Below are positions 25,287-36,190 of a DNA stretch of 64,000 bases, in pieces. Positions within the stretch are counted from its first letter, which is position 1. Each line of letters begins with the position of its first letter. Origin of the DNA: Chamaelirium japonicum (Eukaryota; Streptophyta; Magnoliopsida; Liliales; Melanthiaceae); contig OX393557.1 in assembly GCA_947650365.1 (NCBI GenBank), positions 46,315,979 to 46,379,978 of the forward strand, read 5' to 3'. Below the pieces are notes generated by a model, which searched no databases, was not told where the DNA came from, and worked only from the letters and a program-made list of their open reading frames with translations. Both the position numbers and the translations under genes were made by a program.

Positions 25287-27848
25287 ATGTCTATGAACAA
25301 AGAGGACAGGGGAGGGACGCGCCTGCTCCCATGCCACGTGAAAGACATAGAAACCGAAGGGGGTCACAACCTTCTCATTTTTTTACGAAAAGAAAAATAT
25401 TGGCCGGCGGCTCATTAGGGGTGCGCGTGCACCAGGAGGGGGGTGAGTTTCATGGGGAAAAAAGGAGTCAGTACGGCCTCCATGCGGTGGATAGAAAAAG
25501 GGACGGGTGGCTCATGTAGTGGCCCGACTTATGGATTTTATTTATTGACATGGGCACCCCTAATGGTTTTAATGCTTTATCTTGCTCAATCACAACTGTT
25601 GGATGCCTCATCTGAAGTCTCATGTCATCCTCCATGGCATAATTATATTAACTAACTTAAGAGGATAAACATGCTAGCCAGATAGTCTCGTCGGGTGCAA
25701 CAACCCCACACCATAAGCTAGCATATCATGCAAAATTAAATAACTAAACAACCAATTGTCTGATATGCCCAAAGGCAAGCGATGGAAACATAAAATAATA
25801 AGCAATAATAATAAACAATTAAATTATCAGTGTAGGCACCCACCAGGGGATTGGAGAGTTGGCAAAGCAACTGATGCTTTGGTGATGAGGTTGTGGGTTC
25901 AACTCTTCCTCCCCTCGATTTACCCAGGAGTGAAGTGGGAATTGCCGAGTGGGTCGGGCTTCACTCCCGGAGGGATTAGTCCGAGCCTGAAGTGGGCCAT
26001 TGCCCGAAAGGTTTCGGGACACCCGCCGATGTCAAAAAAAAAAAAAAAAAAAAAAAAAATTCAGTGTAGGCCATATCAGGTTACATCAATGATATACCTT
26101 GAGTTTGAGGGGGGTAGTTAGAGTATATATATTATATGCTTAGCCTATTGTATAAGTTAGTCCCTTCTTTGTGGTATGTTTACCTTGGGTAACTCCATCA
26201 CATGAAGAACATATATATTGTCATTGCTTTCTTTCAGTGATTATGCCATTCACTCGTAACATTCCATCTCTCTATTTTCCCTTTAATGCCATATCAAAGT
26301 TTTTCTAGGAAAGGTTTTAATGAGGCAATTATCTTCTTGTGGTGATCATCAAAGGGAGTGTCATAATATGCATGGAATCTTATGAGATGGATAGCCACCG
26401 CTTTGAACAGACCAACGAGGTTATACTATGCTTCGACTTCTCAACTCCTCTCCATTCCATAATAATGTCATTGACAAAAACTCTCTAACCGAGGTTTTTA
26501 ACCTCCCAAGTTCCTAAGGGATGAAAGGAAGAGAAGAATATACAGAAAAAGAGATTCAAGTCTAATTAAAGCTCTTTGTTTTATATCAATAACAAACTTA
26601 TACAAATGACACTTGCTAAAATATAGAAAACTCGTGGTGAAACATGTGTAATAATTTCACATGAACTTTGCAAACACTTTCAATCAGGTGTATATACTGA
26701 CTACATGTCACTCAGCTATTTTGAATGGACGAAGATAATTTCAAGCTAAATCATCCAACGAACTATTTATAAATGACTTTCTGAATTACTAAATCCCCTA
26801 TTGCACCCATATCAACTTCTATGACATCAAATGATTTGATTTTTTTTCCTGCGTCGCATAGTTGATTTATGAGTCCAGTGAGTGTGATTACGATTTCTTG
26901 TCAAAGGGTTCTGATATACAAAAAGAATGACAATTACAATGTACACCGTGCTCAAATCAACTGACTGAGAGAATGAAAGGTAATGCATAGCAAAATTATA
27001 CATATTTATTCTAGGCACAAGATATATAATTCAACGTAATAATCTTAACATATACTAACCTGTGTTGTTCGAGAAGGTATCTGGTCTTTTCCACACTGAT
27101 GATCAGTATACAATGACAGCAAATTATCCGAAGAGTTGTGGAAAAAACAATCTTGCTGTTGCAGGTGAAGAGCTTGCTCAATCAAACGTTCTAACCTTCT
27201 CTCAGGTATGATAATCGAGGGAGGAAACAACTTCTGCAATTCCTCCAGAAGTTTCTGTCGGGAATTTGATGTCTCAATGCCAAGATTAGCAAACCCAAGC
27301 AAGACACTCTGTGACGGAGAAACAATACAAATAGAAAGCTCATGCACACGCTTTTGATTAATGCTAAGAGGAGTGATCTCACTTCTCAGTGTCTTCAATG
27401 CATCCATGACTCTATCCTTCTTCAGAAGTTCAAAGAACTTCTGCTCCAATATCAAAAAAGATGCAGACTTCAAAATACTTTCACTCAGAAGGCCAACTTT
27501 ACGTAATGTAACCAAACTTTCATCCCAATTTCCATCCAGCACCTGCTTCCTTAATAGCTTGACGGCTGAAGAATGCAAGTGTATTCCTGACTCCTCCTCT
27601 AGAACTGCTCCACTTCTCTCATATCCGAGAGAATAAAGAGCCTTTGTAATGAGCCTGACAAACTCCACCTTTTTAATAACTCCTTTAGAACCAATTAAAT
27701 CCTCTTCCTCTTCGGATGGTACAGGTCTCGCCATCAAACCACCCAAAGGACTGATGGAATCTGAAATAGAGGACCAATTCGATGGGTTCCCCTCTGAGAA
27801 TGCTTTTACACGTTTTGATGGTGGTTCATCATCGTCTACACCTCCCAT
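18761..27848 (-). CDS. WDR26: WDR26/GID7-type LisH-CTLH-WD40 protein (four coding exons)
   Basis: Coding exons on the minus strand are 27848-27060, 21508-21407, 20679-20050 and 18985-18761. All junctions are GT..AG and phase 0, giving about 581 residues, the usual size of plant WDR26 homologues. Residues about 55-150 carry LisH and CTLH segments ([20 protein letters not shown]). From about residue 264 the WD40 propeller begins ([20 protein letters not shown], then [40 protein letters not shown] and [13 protein letters not shown]). Family knowledge: WDR26/Gid7 is a substrate-recruiting or scaffold subunit of the CTLH (GID) E3 ubiquitin ligase, in nucleus and cytosol. The start is chosen at the first ATG of the conserved N-terminus ([15 protein letters not shown], with a nuclear-signal-like KRVK). 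Intron 1 is about 5.5 kb and carries several transposable elements. No break in the frame is seen. Confidence 0.93.
22240..22691. mobile_element. hAT-type MITE ('gacccg' family), copy 2, in WDR26 intron
   Basis: 452 bp with TIR TAGGGGTGGC and its slightly changed partner GCCAGCCCTA. A perfect 8-bp duplication 'ggcaaggg' lies at 22232-22239 and 22692-22699. The interior has the same GACCCG/CGGGTC motifs as copy 1. Confidence 0.9.
23044..23060. repeat. Poly-C run in WDR26 intron
   Basis: A homopolymer C run of about 17 bp. Confidence 0.9.
25106..25128. repeat. Poly-G run in WDR26 intron
   Basis: A homopolymer G run of about 23 bp following an A run. Its length is likely to be uncertain in the assembly. 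Confidence 0.9.
25238..25285. repeat. (GA)n microsatellite in WDR26 intron
   Basis: About 24 GA units. Confidence 0.95.
25838..26060 (+). mobile_element. tRNA-derived SINE with A-tail
   Basis: About 200 bp body plus an A-tail of over 20 bases. It is flanked by an 11-bp duplication 'tcagtgtaggc' (25827-25837 and 26061-26071). A box A-like GAGTTGGCAAAGCAAC and a box B-like GGTTGTGGGTTCAACTC near the start fit Pol III transcription from a tRNA-like head. It lies in intron 1 of the WDR26-type gene, antisense to it. The family name is not known to me. Confidence 0.85.
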
Positions 27849-28824
27849 GAAATGCCAGAATCAGCCCATATGTATTTTACCGCACGTGAGATATTCTGTA
27901 GATGAAGATCGAAGCAATTGTGTTCAGATGCAAATAGATAATTCATATGTGAAATAAGGTTTGTGCATAGCATTGTTCTGGGAAAAAACACTTACCCAAA
28001 AATCAGAATCAATTAGATAGCTTAAACTCCACCATTTCCGAATCAATAAAAAACAACTAAATTAAGACGAATGCAAAAGTGAGTCCACTCAAGCAGGCGG
28101 AGAACCTAGTAATTGTGGCCATTTAAAAAGTAAGAAAATAATGGTGATTCACTCCATAACTTAGATAAATATTATTAAGATCCATCCACAAACTTCGTGT
28201 TGTTTTTTTTTAACTAATAGACAGATAACAATTTAATCGTGGGAACTGGGAACCAATAAATCAAAAACAATCTAATTGTGGAAAATGTACATTGTACACC
28301 CGGGTTACTTTTTGATTCACATATTATATTTGATGGCAATTTGTGTGTGATTTTTAAGTATCAACTATGAGATCAGAGTCACCTCTCCACATTAATCCAG
28401 AGATACAATTTGTATTTAACTATCACATCATCCTATAGAAGGACAAAGCAAAAACAAGAAAGCATTTGTCTGCCTAACCTATTTTAAGGATGGGATGAAG
28501 TGTATAGATGTGTGCCTCCTGTTAGTCTAGATGGAAAAAGGTGAGTTTGTATAGTCCTTATACTTCTTTGCATATAGAAAGAGAGAGGAGGTAGATTGCA
28601 AGCAGCATTCTAAGATAGAATGAAAAGAGGGCAATTTTCAAACTAAAGAACTACCACGATATGAAACTAAATTTCAACATGTTAATAACAAGGTTTAAAG
28701 CCCGGGTACCGGTACCAGCCAGTTCCGATTGAAATGGTACCGGTCGTTTTTAAAAAAAAAACTTTAAAAAATCAGAAAAAAAAATCTAAATACTAGAAAT
28801 AATTCTTAGACTACATTAGGGCTA

Positions 28825-29156
28825 GTTTTAGGAATTTTAGGGTTAGGGAATTTAGTTTTTAGATACTTAGGTAGTTAGGTTTAAGTTGATTTAGATTTAG
28901 ATTTAGACTAGAGAGACTTAAGAAAAATCTTAAACATTAAGGAAAAAAATTTAAAAATTAAAATTAATTTTTTTGTGTTTAGGGTTTTAGGGTAATTGAA
29001 TTGGGTTTAGGGTTTAAGTTAGGGTAATTAGGTTTCGGGTTTAGATTTAGGGCTCTTAGGGTTTAGGGATTTAACCTTTTAGTGTTAGGGTTAGGGTTGT
29101 AGGGTATTTGGGTTTAGTGTTTAGGCACTTTAGGGTTTAGGGGTTTAGGGTTTTGT
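28825..29156 (+). repeat. Degenerate plant telomere-like repeat (TTTAGGG-type)
   Basis: Many irregular TTTAGGG, TTAGGG and GGGTTTAG units over about 330 bp, interrupted and AT-rich. Interstitial rather than terminal, since unique genes lie on both sides. Confidence 0.7.
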
Positions 29157-29195
29157 TTTTACTTTCTCTTCTCTCTTTCTCTCTTTCCTTCTCTC

Positions 29196-29196
<1 letters not shown>

Positions 29197-29264
<68 letters not shown>
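29197..29264. repeat. (CT)n microsatellite
   Basis: About 33 CT units with CT-rich shoulders, next to the telomere-like block. Confidence 0.95.
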
Positions 29265-29267
<3 letters not shown>

Positions 29268-30544
29268 TCTCTTCTTTCTTTCTCTCCTCTCTTCCTCTTC
29301 TTTCTTTTTGATGATGTGGTGGTAGGATGATATGGGTTTGGGAGGATTATATAGCCTCCAAAGCCTCCCCCCATGGCCCAAATACACTAAAAATAACCCA
29401 CCCCTATATACCATTGCCAACCCCATCATGTGCAGCCCATGTGGGGGGAGAACTGGCCGATACCACACTGACTCGGCCAGTATGGGTTGGTACCGACCGA
29501 TACAGGGGTGGTTTCGGTCCCGGGTAGCTGTATCGACTCGGGCCAGTCGAAACCGATACGCACCAGTATCAGCCAAGATTTAAAACCATGGCTAATAGTG
29601 TTATCATGTTGAGATCTAACTTCGATCGAACAAGAACGGCAGCTATGTAGACGGAGCATGGAAATTTAATGGCAAAAGGAAATTTACACAAACATTAACT
29701 ACAAAATGTCAAGGATTCGAATGCAAACAAAGATAGTAATTCACAAGAAGATTTACTAAACAAATAGCAGATTGGCACTTAGGTTCCCAATGTATACAAC
29801 GTTCTTCAAAGGTGTCATAGTAAAGAAGCAATAGTTTAACTAATTTGTTGAAATAGGAGGCTATAAGCACATACTCTGATAAACACCATTCATGGACCCT
29901 ATATATGGAATAAAAATTATACCCTAAATATTAATTTTAGCTTCCTACAATAACTTTCTTCTCATTTATAGAGTGCCTCGCGAGGAGGACAATACGAAGA
30001 AGAAGAAGAAGAAGGGGCAGCCTCCTCTCAGAGTGACAATCCAATCAAATAGCTTTCACCAATCCAACAAACTCTCAAACTCTTGATAAACCTTATCCAA
30101 ATGAATAACCAATTTGATAAGCAATTATCCTTACTGAGATCAAGAACACCCCTTTTTATTATTAATCAAAAAGTCTGAATCTGAACCCAGGAGACCCAAA
30201 TGATCAATCAAAGGGTAATTGGATAAACCGATAGGTAATTTCTGACCTCCAGTGTAATTGGTAACGGAGATCTCACGGATCTAGGACGGATTGAGAGCAA
30301 CCCAGATCCTCAAAATCTCCCGCACCAACCACCGACCCAGATGCCAAAGCAGCAGAACCTACAAGCCCTAATTTTTCTCAGACCCAAAAGAAAAACCAGA
30401 AGGGAGATGGAAGAGGTGAAGAGGAGACGGATAGTCCCAAAAACCCTTCTCCAATTGATTCTAGAGTTAAATATAGTTGCAGCGCCTACAGTACCCCTCG
30501 TGAGGTCGGCAAATGGAATTGTTTAAATCCGATGCTACTATATA

Positions 30545-31044
30545 CTGGGTGGGGCTAATTTTACACCACCAAGATTACTAGGGGCACAATTGCTAGGGGG
30601 CAGCTGCAGGTTACCAAGGGCAGCACAATTGTGTGCGGAAATCACCGTCCGCCGAAGCCTGCCTCTTCTCTCCACTCGTTACCACCCATCAAAGTTCGTC
30701 CACAGGTATGACCCATGCAAGTCACCGCTCGTCCGCCGTCGTCCATCCTCTGTCACCGCCTATCCTCCTTCCTCCTTTTTCTTCCTCCTCCTGCTTTATT
30801 CTCCTTCTTCTTCCTCCAACACTTGGCATGGCTAAGTGCATAAGAAAAGGGGTCGATATGAAACAGTCGAGTGTAGGAGGAGGAAGAGTGGGGCGGGGTT
30901 TGGCTAGAAGGAGAAAGAAGGAGGAAAAAGGAGAAGGAAGGAGGAGGAAGGAGAGGAAGAAGAAGGAGAAAGGAAGATGAAGATAATGAGGAAGGAGGAG
31001 GAAGGAGACGGCATGGGATTTCATGGGGCCAGCAGTCGCGGGTA
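30545..31044. other. No gene; purine/pyrimidine-rich stretch next to the Gypsy element
   Basis: A pyrimidine-rich block (about 30765-30825) is followed by a purine-rich block (about 30870-31015), partly complementary, so the region can fold. No domain seen in the frames. Confidence 0.4.
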
Positions 31045-31049
31045 TGAAC

Positions 31050-32327
31050 TGTGTGTTCCGCTGCTTTTTTGGAGGGTCGGCCGGCCACCAAGAGAAACAA
31101 CACCCCCCCCCAGGTCGGCATGTAGCCAGAGAGGGGAGGGGGGGGGTCGGCCGGTCACCAAGAGAAACAACACCCCCCCCCAGGTCGGCATGTAGCCAGA
31201 GAGGGGAGGGGGGGGGGTCGGCCGGTCCCCAAAGCAAACAACACCCCCCCCCCTTTTTTGTCGGCAGGTAGACAGAGGGAAGGGGGGGGTCGGCCGGTCC
31301 CCAAAGCAAACAACACCCCCCCCCCCCCCCCCCCCCCCCCTTTTTTGGTCGGCAGGTAGACAGAGGGAAGGGGGGGGTCGGCCGGTCCCCAAAGCAAACA
31401 ACACCCCCCCCCTTTTTTGGTCGGCAGGTAGACAGAGGGAAGGGGGGGGGTCGGCCGGTCCCCAAAGCAAACAACACCCCCCCCCCCCTTTTTGGTCGGC
31501 AGGTAGACAGAGGGAAGGGGGGGGTCGGCCGGTCACCAAAGGGAAGCACGCCCCCTCCTCGACGGGATGTGTAACGGAATGAGGAGTGAAGCAGCAGTCT
31601 GACACGGCCCGTAGTGCTGACAACGCTCCGCATTTTCCGGCCCAACGTGACCAGGTGTCAACCGCGCGCCACGTCACCGCGGCGGTTGAGCTCATTGCGG
31701 GAACACGTCACTCGCCCGATTTTCGCGGAGTGTAACCGTCACCCCGCCACTATAAAAGGGGACCTACCCCTTCAGCAAGGAGGAGAAAAGATTTCTGGAG
31801 GAGACGCTGCCCGTTTCGTCCCGGAGTTTGCGGAGCTGCGGAGATCGGTCGGTCTGCAACCAGAAGCTGTCTGCGGAGATCGGTCGGTCTGCAACCAGAA
31901 GCTGTCTGCGGAGGTCGGTCGGTCTGCAACCAGAAGCTGTCTGCGGAGGTCGGTCAGTCTGCACCCAGAAGCTGTCTGCGGAGGTCGGTCGGTCTGCACC
32001 AGAGTCTGTCTGCGGAGGTCGGTCGGTCAGCAGCCAGACACTGTTTGCAAGCGACCTGCAGACAGACGCTGTCCGCAGCGGTCGGTATACAGAGTGAAAT
32101 TACAGAGGTCGGTAGTTTGGGAGACCGGTCCTCAGGGAATGTAATTGGGGTTTAGGTGAGAGATTGTAACCGAAAGATAGTTCTAGTGCATTCTCGCCCC
32201 GCCCGTGGTTTTTTCCCCTTCGACGTTGCGAAGGGGTTTTCCACGTAATTCCCGGTTTGTCTTTATTTTGGCTTGTTGGATTGTGCTCGCCACCCGAACC
32301 GCCCGGTTCGATTCAGAACCCCCCACA
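31050..32327 (+). repeat. Gypsy 5' LTR
   Basis: 1278 bp, TG..CA ends. The first part holds about seven irregular 75-90-bp units starting GGTCGGCCGGTC with long C and G runs. A TATA box TATAAAA lies at 31751-31757. The transcribed part holds about six copies of a 35-bp unit (GGTCGGTCTGCAACCAGAAG and on; 31848-32045). Confidence 0.93.
31751..31757 (+). promoter_or_regulatory. TATA box of the Gypsy LTR
   Basis: TATAAAA in a GC-rich U3 context, repeated at the same place in the 3' LTR (about 40412). Confidence 0.75.
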
Positions 32328-32330
32328 ATC

Positions 32331-32350
32331 TTGGCGCCGTCTGTGGGATC
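32331..32350 (+). promoter_or_regulatory. Primer-binding-site-like sequence of the Gypsy element
   Basis: TTGGCGCCGTCTGTGGG lies a few bases after the 5' LTR. This is the usual site for tRNA priming and a motif common in plant Gypsy elements. Confidence 0.7.
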
Positions 32351-32455
32351 GTCTTCGAGACTTCCTACTAATAGCTTTCGACTGTAGACCCGTGGGTGTC
32401 GATCAGTCCGAAGCTACCTGCAACCAGCAGTCCACGACCACACGGTTGAAGAACG

Positions 32456-35400
32456 ATGGCCGGTGGACCGTATCGTACTCGCTCGACGTCGCAGCTCCTG
32501 TCCGAAGCCGCACCACTCGGAGATGCGAATGACGTCGGGCGTCTTGTCCAACAGCCAACGGACACGGAGCGCGTAGTCCCGTTGGCAAATCCTGTACTGG
32601 GGGTCGGGGAGTCCAGTCAAGCTCCGGTAGCAACCCTGGCTCCTCTGACAGGGGGTCTATCGGAAGCTTTTCTGGCAACAATGATGATGACCCAGCAAGC
32701 TCTCACCACCCAGCTCCAAACGATGCAGCGCAACTACGAGGAGTTGCGTGACTTCGTGCGGGCCACGCCGGCGGGCGGTCTGCTCAACCAGGGCATGTTG
32801 GCCCAAGCGGGACAGAGTCTCCCCACTCAAGCTGCCCCACCAGTGCAAATGCAGCCGCAACCAGTGCCTCAGGTGGAGGTCAGGGGTAATCGCTCGGTGG
32901 AGGTCCAGAGTGCAAATCCCGATGGGCGAGACTCGAGCAGCCCGGAGCCTGCGGAGAGAACCAAACATGCGCGAGCGGCGTCGGCACGCTCGGATGTCTG
33001 GTCCCGGCTCGGAGCACACCCCCGACAGCCGCATGCCTCCAAGCATCACTCGAAGACGGACTCGGCACAAGTGCGTCGCCCGAAGCGAGATGAAGAATGT
33101 CATCGTCAACCGAGTGATAGTCACCACACTCGGATGACGCCAGCTAGTCGGCAGCCGGCTCATACTACTGATCGGAGGAGCGTACACGAGCGCATTCGGG
33201 TACATGCGTCGGAGCGACTCGGGGAGCGAGAGGAGATCCAGCGAGACCGACCGGGGGTCCGAGCTCCCGACCGGTTGGAGGAAGTCGCCATCCGAGGAGC
33301 CGCACGGTCGCCGCTTGTCGAGAGGCTACTCCGGGAGCCGTTCCCTCGAGGATGGAATCCTCCACGCCTTCCCAAGTTTGACGGATCGAAAGACCCGGTG
33401 GAGCATGTACTGGCTTTCCGGGATGCCTTGGTCCCGCATGAGGATGATCATATCCTCTGCCGGACCTTCGCCAACAGCTTGTCGGGAACCCCCCTCGAAT
33501 GGTTCCACAAGCTTAGGCCCTCGTCCATCTCCTCCTTCTCGGAGCTGAGCACGCGGTTCATCGACCAGTACCGATGTAATCGCCGGGAGCTGAAGACTCT
33601 GGAGTCACTCTTCGGGATGAGTATGACCCAGAAGGAGACGCTCCGACAGTTCTACCATAGGTTCAGGTCCGAGTACCTGAGCTTGGCGGACGCAGACGGG
33701 CAGGATCGCATGGTGATCGCGGCCTTCAAGAACGCCATCCAGCCTGCCCAACTCGTCAACGCGTCGCTCATCAAGCGGACTCCGGAGACGATCGACGAGC
33801 TGTCGCGGCGCGTTGAGAAGTACATCAAGATTGAAGACGCGGACCGCAAGAGGAAGGCGGTGGAAACCAGGGTCCCGCACCAGGGCTACGCCAAGCCTGC
33901 TGCTGTGAAGAACGTCAACAAGCAGCAGGGGGATGCGACACGGCACGAGGCAAAGCGGCAAAGGCAAGACAGGCCAGCGAGGCCGCAGTGGAACAGGGAG
34001 TTCACAGTACTGAACGCCCCTATTGACCAGATTCTGGAAGCCATCAAGGGCGAACCATACTTCAAGTGGGCGCAACCGCTTGAACCTGGAGAGAGAGGAG
34101 CCAGAGATGCGTCAAGGTACTGCGAGTACCACCAGGGCCAAGGCCACACTACCCTGCAGTGTCGGGCGCTCAAACATCATATTGAGGATCTCATTGAGGC
34201 CGGCCATATTGGCTGCTTCATTGACCTCCCTCAACGCAAAGAGACTAAAGCAGTAGGGGAAGTCCAGCGAGGAGCGACGGCGCAGCGCTTACCGGGCCCT
34301 CCACCAGAAAGACGCCAGCTCCGAGAGGTAGACGCCGTCTACGGGTACCCTGGCCCTGTACCGTCGGCAAATGCCGTCGACCGACAGGTGCGGCGTATTG
34401 AACAGACAAGGCAAGTCCACCATGTGGTGCTTGACCCTGTCATCCGTCCTGAGCCAAAAGTGGAAGCTGCAGTACAATTTTCGGCTGCTGATTTGGTCGG
34501 AATAGAGAGGCCTCACAACCATCCCCTGGTCATACGGCTGCAGATAGCCAATTGCCTAGTGAAGAGAATTCTGGTCGACGCCGGAAGTTCAGTTGATGTG
34601 CTCTTCCTCAGCGCCTTCGACGCCATGCAGCTAGATCGCGGACAAATGACCGAATCGTCATCGACGATAACGGGCTTCACGGGGGAGGCTGCAAGGGTGG
34701 TTGGTGAGATCACCCTCCCGATCACAACAGGGCATCTCACTAACCTCACCCGGTTCATTGTGATCGAAGCTCATTCGGCATACAACATTATCCTCGGAAG
34801 ACCGTGGCTCCACCACTTGGATGCGGTCCCCTCATCGGCCCATCAGGTGGTGAAGTTTTGGACCGACAAGGGTGTGATGAGCATTCGAGGTGACCAGTCC
34901 TCGGCAGCCAAGTGCGAGCTCAGTGCCATCCATCTGAAGACGACATGCCAAATCGAAGGGGGAGAGCCAGGTGAAGGCGGCGATGAGTTGGGCATCCTCA
35001 ACCTCTGGACTGCGAGGCAAAGTCGAGAAGCACCCACGCTCCAGCACCACGCCCTATCAAGCGTACTAGCACGGAAGATCAAGCTACAGGGCTACTACTG
35101 GCCCACCATGGAAGCAGATGCGGGGGGATATGCGAAAAGGTGCTTGCAATTTCAAAAGCATGCTCCCTCCATACATCAACCCGCAGAAGAGCTGCACCCA
35201 GTATCCAGCCCTTGGCCCTTCCAACAGTGGGGGTTGGATATCTTGGGCCCCTTCCCGACGTCGCCCAACCGGAGGAAGTTCCTCCTCGTCGCCACCGACT
35301 ACTTCACCAAGTGGGTGGAGGCAATCCCGTTGCTGAAGATTGGGGAAGTTCAAGTAGGAAAGTTCCTATGGAGCAGCATCATCTGCCGATTTGGACTGCC

Positions 35401-36082
35401 GCGGGCTTTCGTTGCAGACAACGGGCGACAGTTCGACGCGGAGTCAATCAAGAAGTTCTGTGCCAGTAACAATATCAAGTTATTCTTCTCTACACCGCGG
35501 TACCCCCAGAGCAACGGGCAGGCAGAGTCGACGAATCGTGTCATTCTCGACATACTGAAGAAGAAGCTGGAGCAGAAGAAAGGATTGTGGGAAGAAGCTC
35601 TACCCGGAGTTCTATGGGCATATCGGACGACACCGAAGCGACCAACGGGAGAGTCCCCGTTCAGCCTTACCTACGGCTCTGAAGCAGTCCTGCCAACGGA
35701 AACCCTGGTCCCAACACAGAGAACGGTCGTAGCTGCCGACCCGAAGCTGAATGACGAACTCCTGCTTGACGGCCTGGACTTACTGGAAGAGAAGAGGGAG
35801 AGAGCGAGGGCGCGCCTAGCTAACTACCATCAGGCCATCAAGAGGGCATATGATCGCAAAGTCAGAAGGCGGGTATTCAAACAAGGGGACCTAGTTATGC
35901 GGAAGGTCTTCGACAATACCAAGGAGCTGGGAAGTGGCAAGCTGGGAGCTACTTGGGAAGGACCATACATCATCGATGGTATGGGAAAAAACGGAGCCTA
36001 CCGCCTGAAGACTCAAGACGGCGACGCGCTGGCAAGACCATGGAATGCAGCCAACTTGCGCAAGTTCTATCAGGGTAGTTAA
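32456..36082 (+). CDS. Gypsy gag-protease-integrase reading frame (1208 aa)
   Basis: A single open frame beginning at ATG 32456. The N-terminal half is gag (capsid-type block around FHKLRPSSISSFSELSTRFI; zinc-knuckle-like CEYHQGQGHTTLQC near residue 560). An aspartic-protease-type segment carries VDAGSSVDVLF. The C-terminal third is an integrase with an HHCC-like region, a core containing WGLDILGPFP, VADNGRQFD and SNGQAESTNRV, and a C-terminal domain with GDLVMRKV and GPYIID. Family knowledge: Gag forms virus-like particles, protease cuts the polyprotein and integrase inserts the cDNA. No reverse transcriptase/RNase H is recognised. Treated as an element fossil. Confidence 0.92.
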   Translation: MAGGPYRTRSTSQLLSEAAPLGDANDVGRLVQQPTDTERVVPLANPVLGVGESSQAPVATLAPLTGGLSEAFLATMMMTQQALTTQLQTMQRNYEELRDFVRATPAGGLLNQGMLAQAGQSLPTQAAPPVQMQPQPVPQVEVRGNRSVEVQSANPDGRDSSSPEPAERTKHARAASARSDVWSRLGAHPRQPHASKHHSKTDSAQVRRPKRDEECHRQPSDSHHTRMTPASRQPAHTTDRRSVHERIRVHASERLGEREEIQRDRPGVRAPDRLEEVAIRGAARSPLVERLLREPFPRGWNPPRLPKFDGSKDPVEHVLAFRDALVPHEDDHILCRTFANSLSGTPLEWFHKLRPSSISSFSELSTRFIDQYRCNRRELKTLESLFGMSMTQKETLRQFYHRFRSEYLSLADADGQDRMVIAAFKNAIQPAQLVNASLIKRTPETIDELSRRVEKYIKIEDADRKRKAVETRVPHQGYAKPAAVKNVNKQQGDATRHEAKRQRQDRPARPQWNREFTVLNAPIDQILEAIKGEPYFKWAQPLEPGERGARDASRYCEYHQGQGHTTLQCRALKHHIEDLIEAGHIGCFIDLPQRKETKAVGEVQRGATAQRLPGPPPERRQLREVDAVYGYPGPVPSANAVDRQVRRIEQTRQVHHVVLDPVIRPEPKVEAAVQFSAADLVGIERPHNHPLVIRLQIANCLVKRILVDAGSSVDVLFLSAFDAMQLDRGQMTESSSTITGFTGEAARVVGEITLPITTGHLTNLTRFIVIEAHSAYNIILGRPWLHHLDAVPSSAHQVVKFWTDKGVMSIRGDQSSAAKCELSAIHLKTTCQIEGGEPGEGGDELGILNLWTARQSREAPTLQHHALSSVLARKIKLQGYYWPTMEADAGGYAKRCLQFQKHAPSIHQPAEELHPVSSPWPFQQWGLDILGPFPTSPNRRKFLLVATDYFTKWVEAIPLLKIGEVQVGKFLWSSIICRFGLPRAFVADNGRQFDAESIKKFCASNNIKLFFSTPRYPQSNGQAESTNRVILDILKKKLEQKKGLWEEALPGVLWAYRTTPKRPTGESPFSLTYGSEAVLPTETLVPTQRTVVAADPKLNDELLLDGLDLLEEKRERARARLANYHQAIKRAYDRKVRRRVFKQGDLVMRKVFDNTKELGSGKLGATWEGPYIIDGMGKNGAYRLKTQDGDALARPWNAANLRKFYQGS

Positions 36083-36190
36083 ATGGGCAAGATGCATGTA
36101 ACCGTTTTGTAACTCCGAATCTATTCAATAAAAATGCACTTGCTCAGCGTTTTCGTTCATATAAGAGAATAAGGGTTAACTGAGGCAGCC

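Larger units (their letters stand above)
28690..29597. mobile_element. Candidate TIR element carrying telomere-like repeats
   Basis: The left end (AGGTTTAAAGCCCGGGTACC) and right end (GATTTAAAACCAT) are roughly inverted. GGTACCGGTACC / ACCGATAC motifs lie inside each end, as seen in plant DNA elements. No clear duplication is visible. It contains the telomere-like block and a (CT)n tract. Confidence 0.4.
27849..30480 (-). promoter_or_regulatory. Predicted leader exon, leader intron and promoter of the WDR26-type gene
   Basis: On the minus strand, about 30460-30247 reads like a plant 5' UTR (CT-rich, no long frame). It ends at a possible donor CTGGAG|GTCAGA. A matching acceptor CTACAG lies at 27896, 47 bp before the ATG. 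A TATA-like CTATATTTAA lies near 30467-30476. The short leader just upstream of the start holds a minimal upstream frame, ATGGGCTGA. All of this is inference from sequence pattern. Confidence 0.4.

Noticed and set aside
30722-31695. Minus-strand frames of 224-307 residues across the Gypsy LTR, and the matching ones at 39681-40357
   Set aside because: They are created by repeated C/G-run units in the LTR and repeat in both LTRs.
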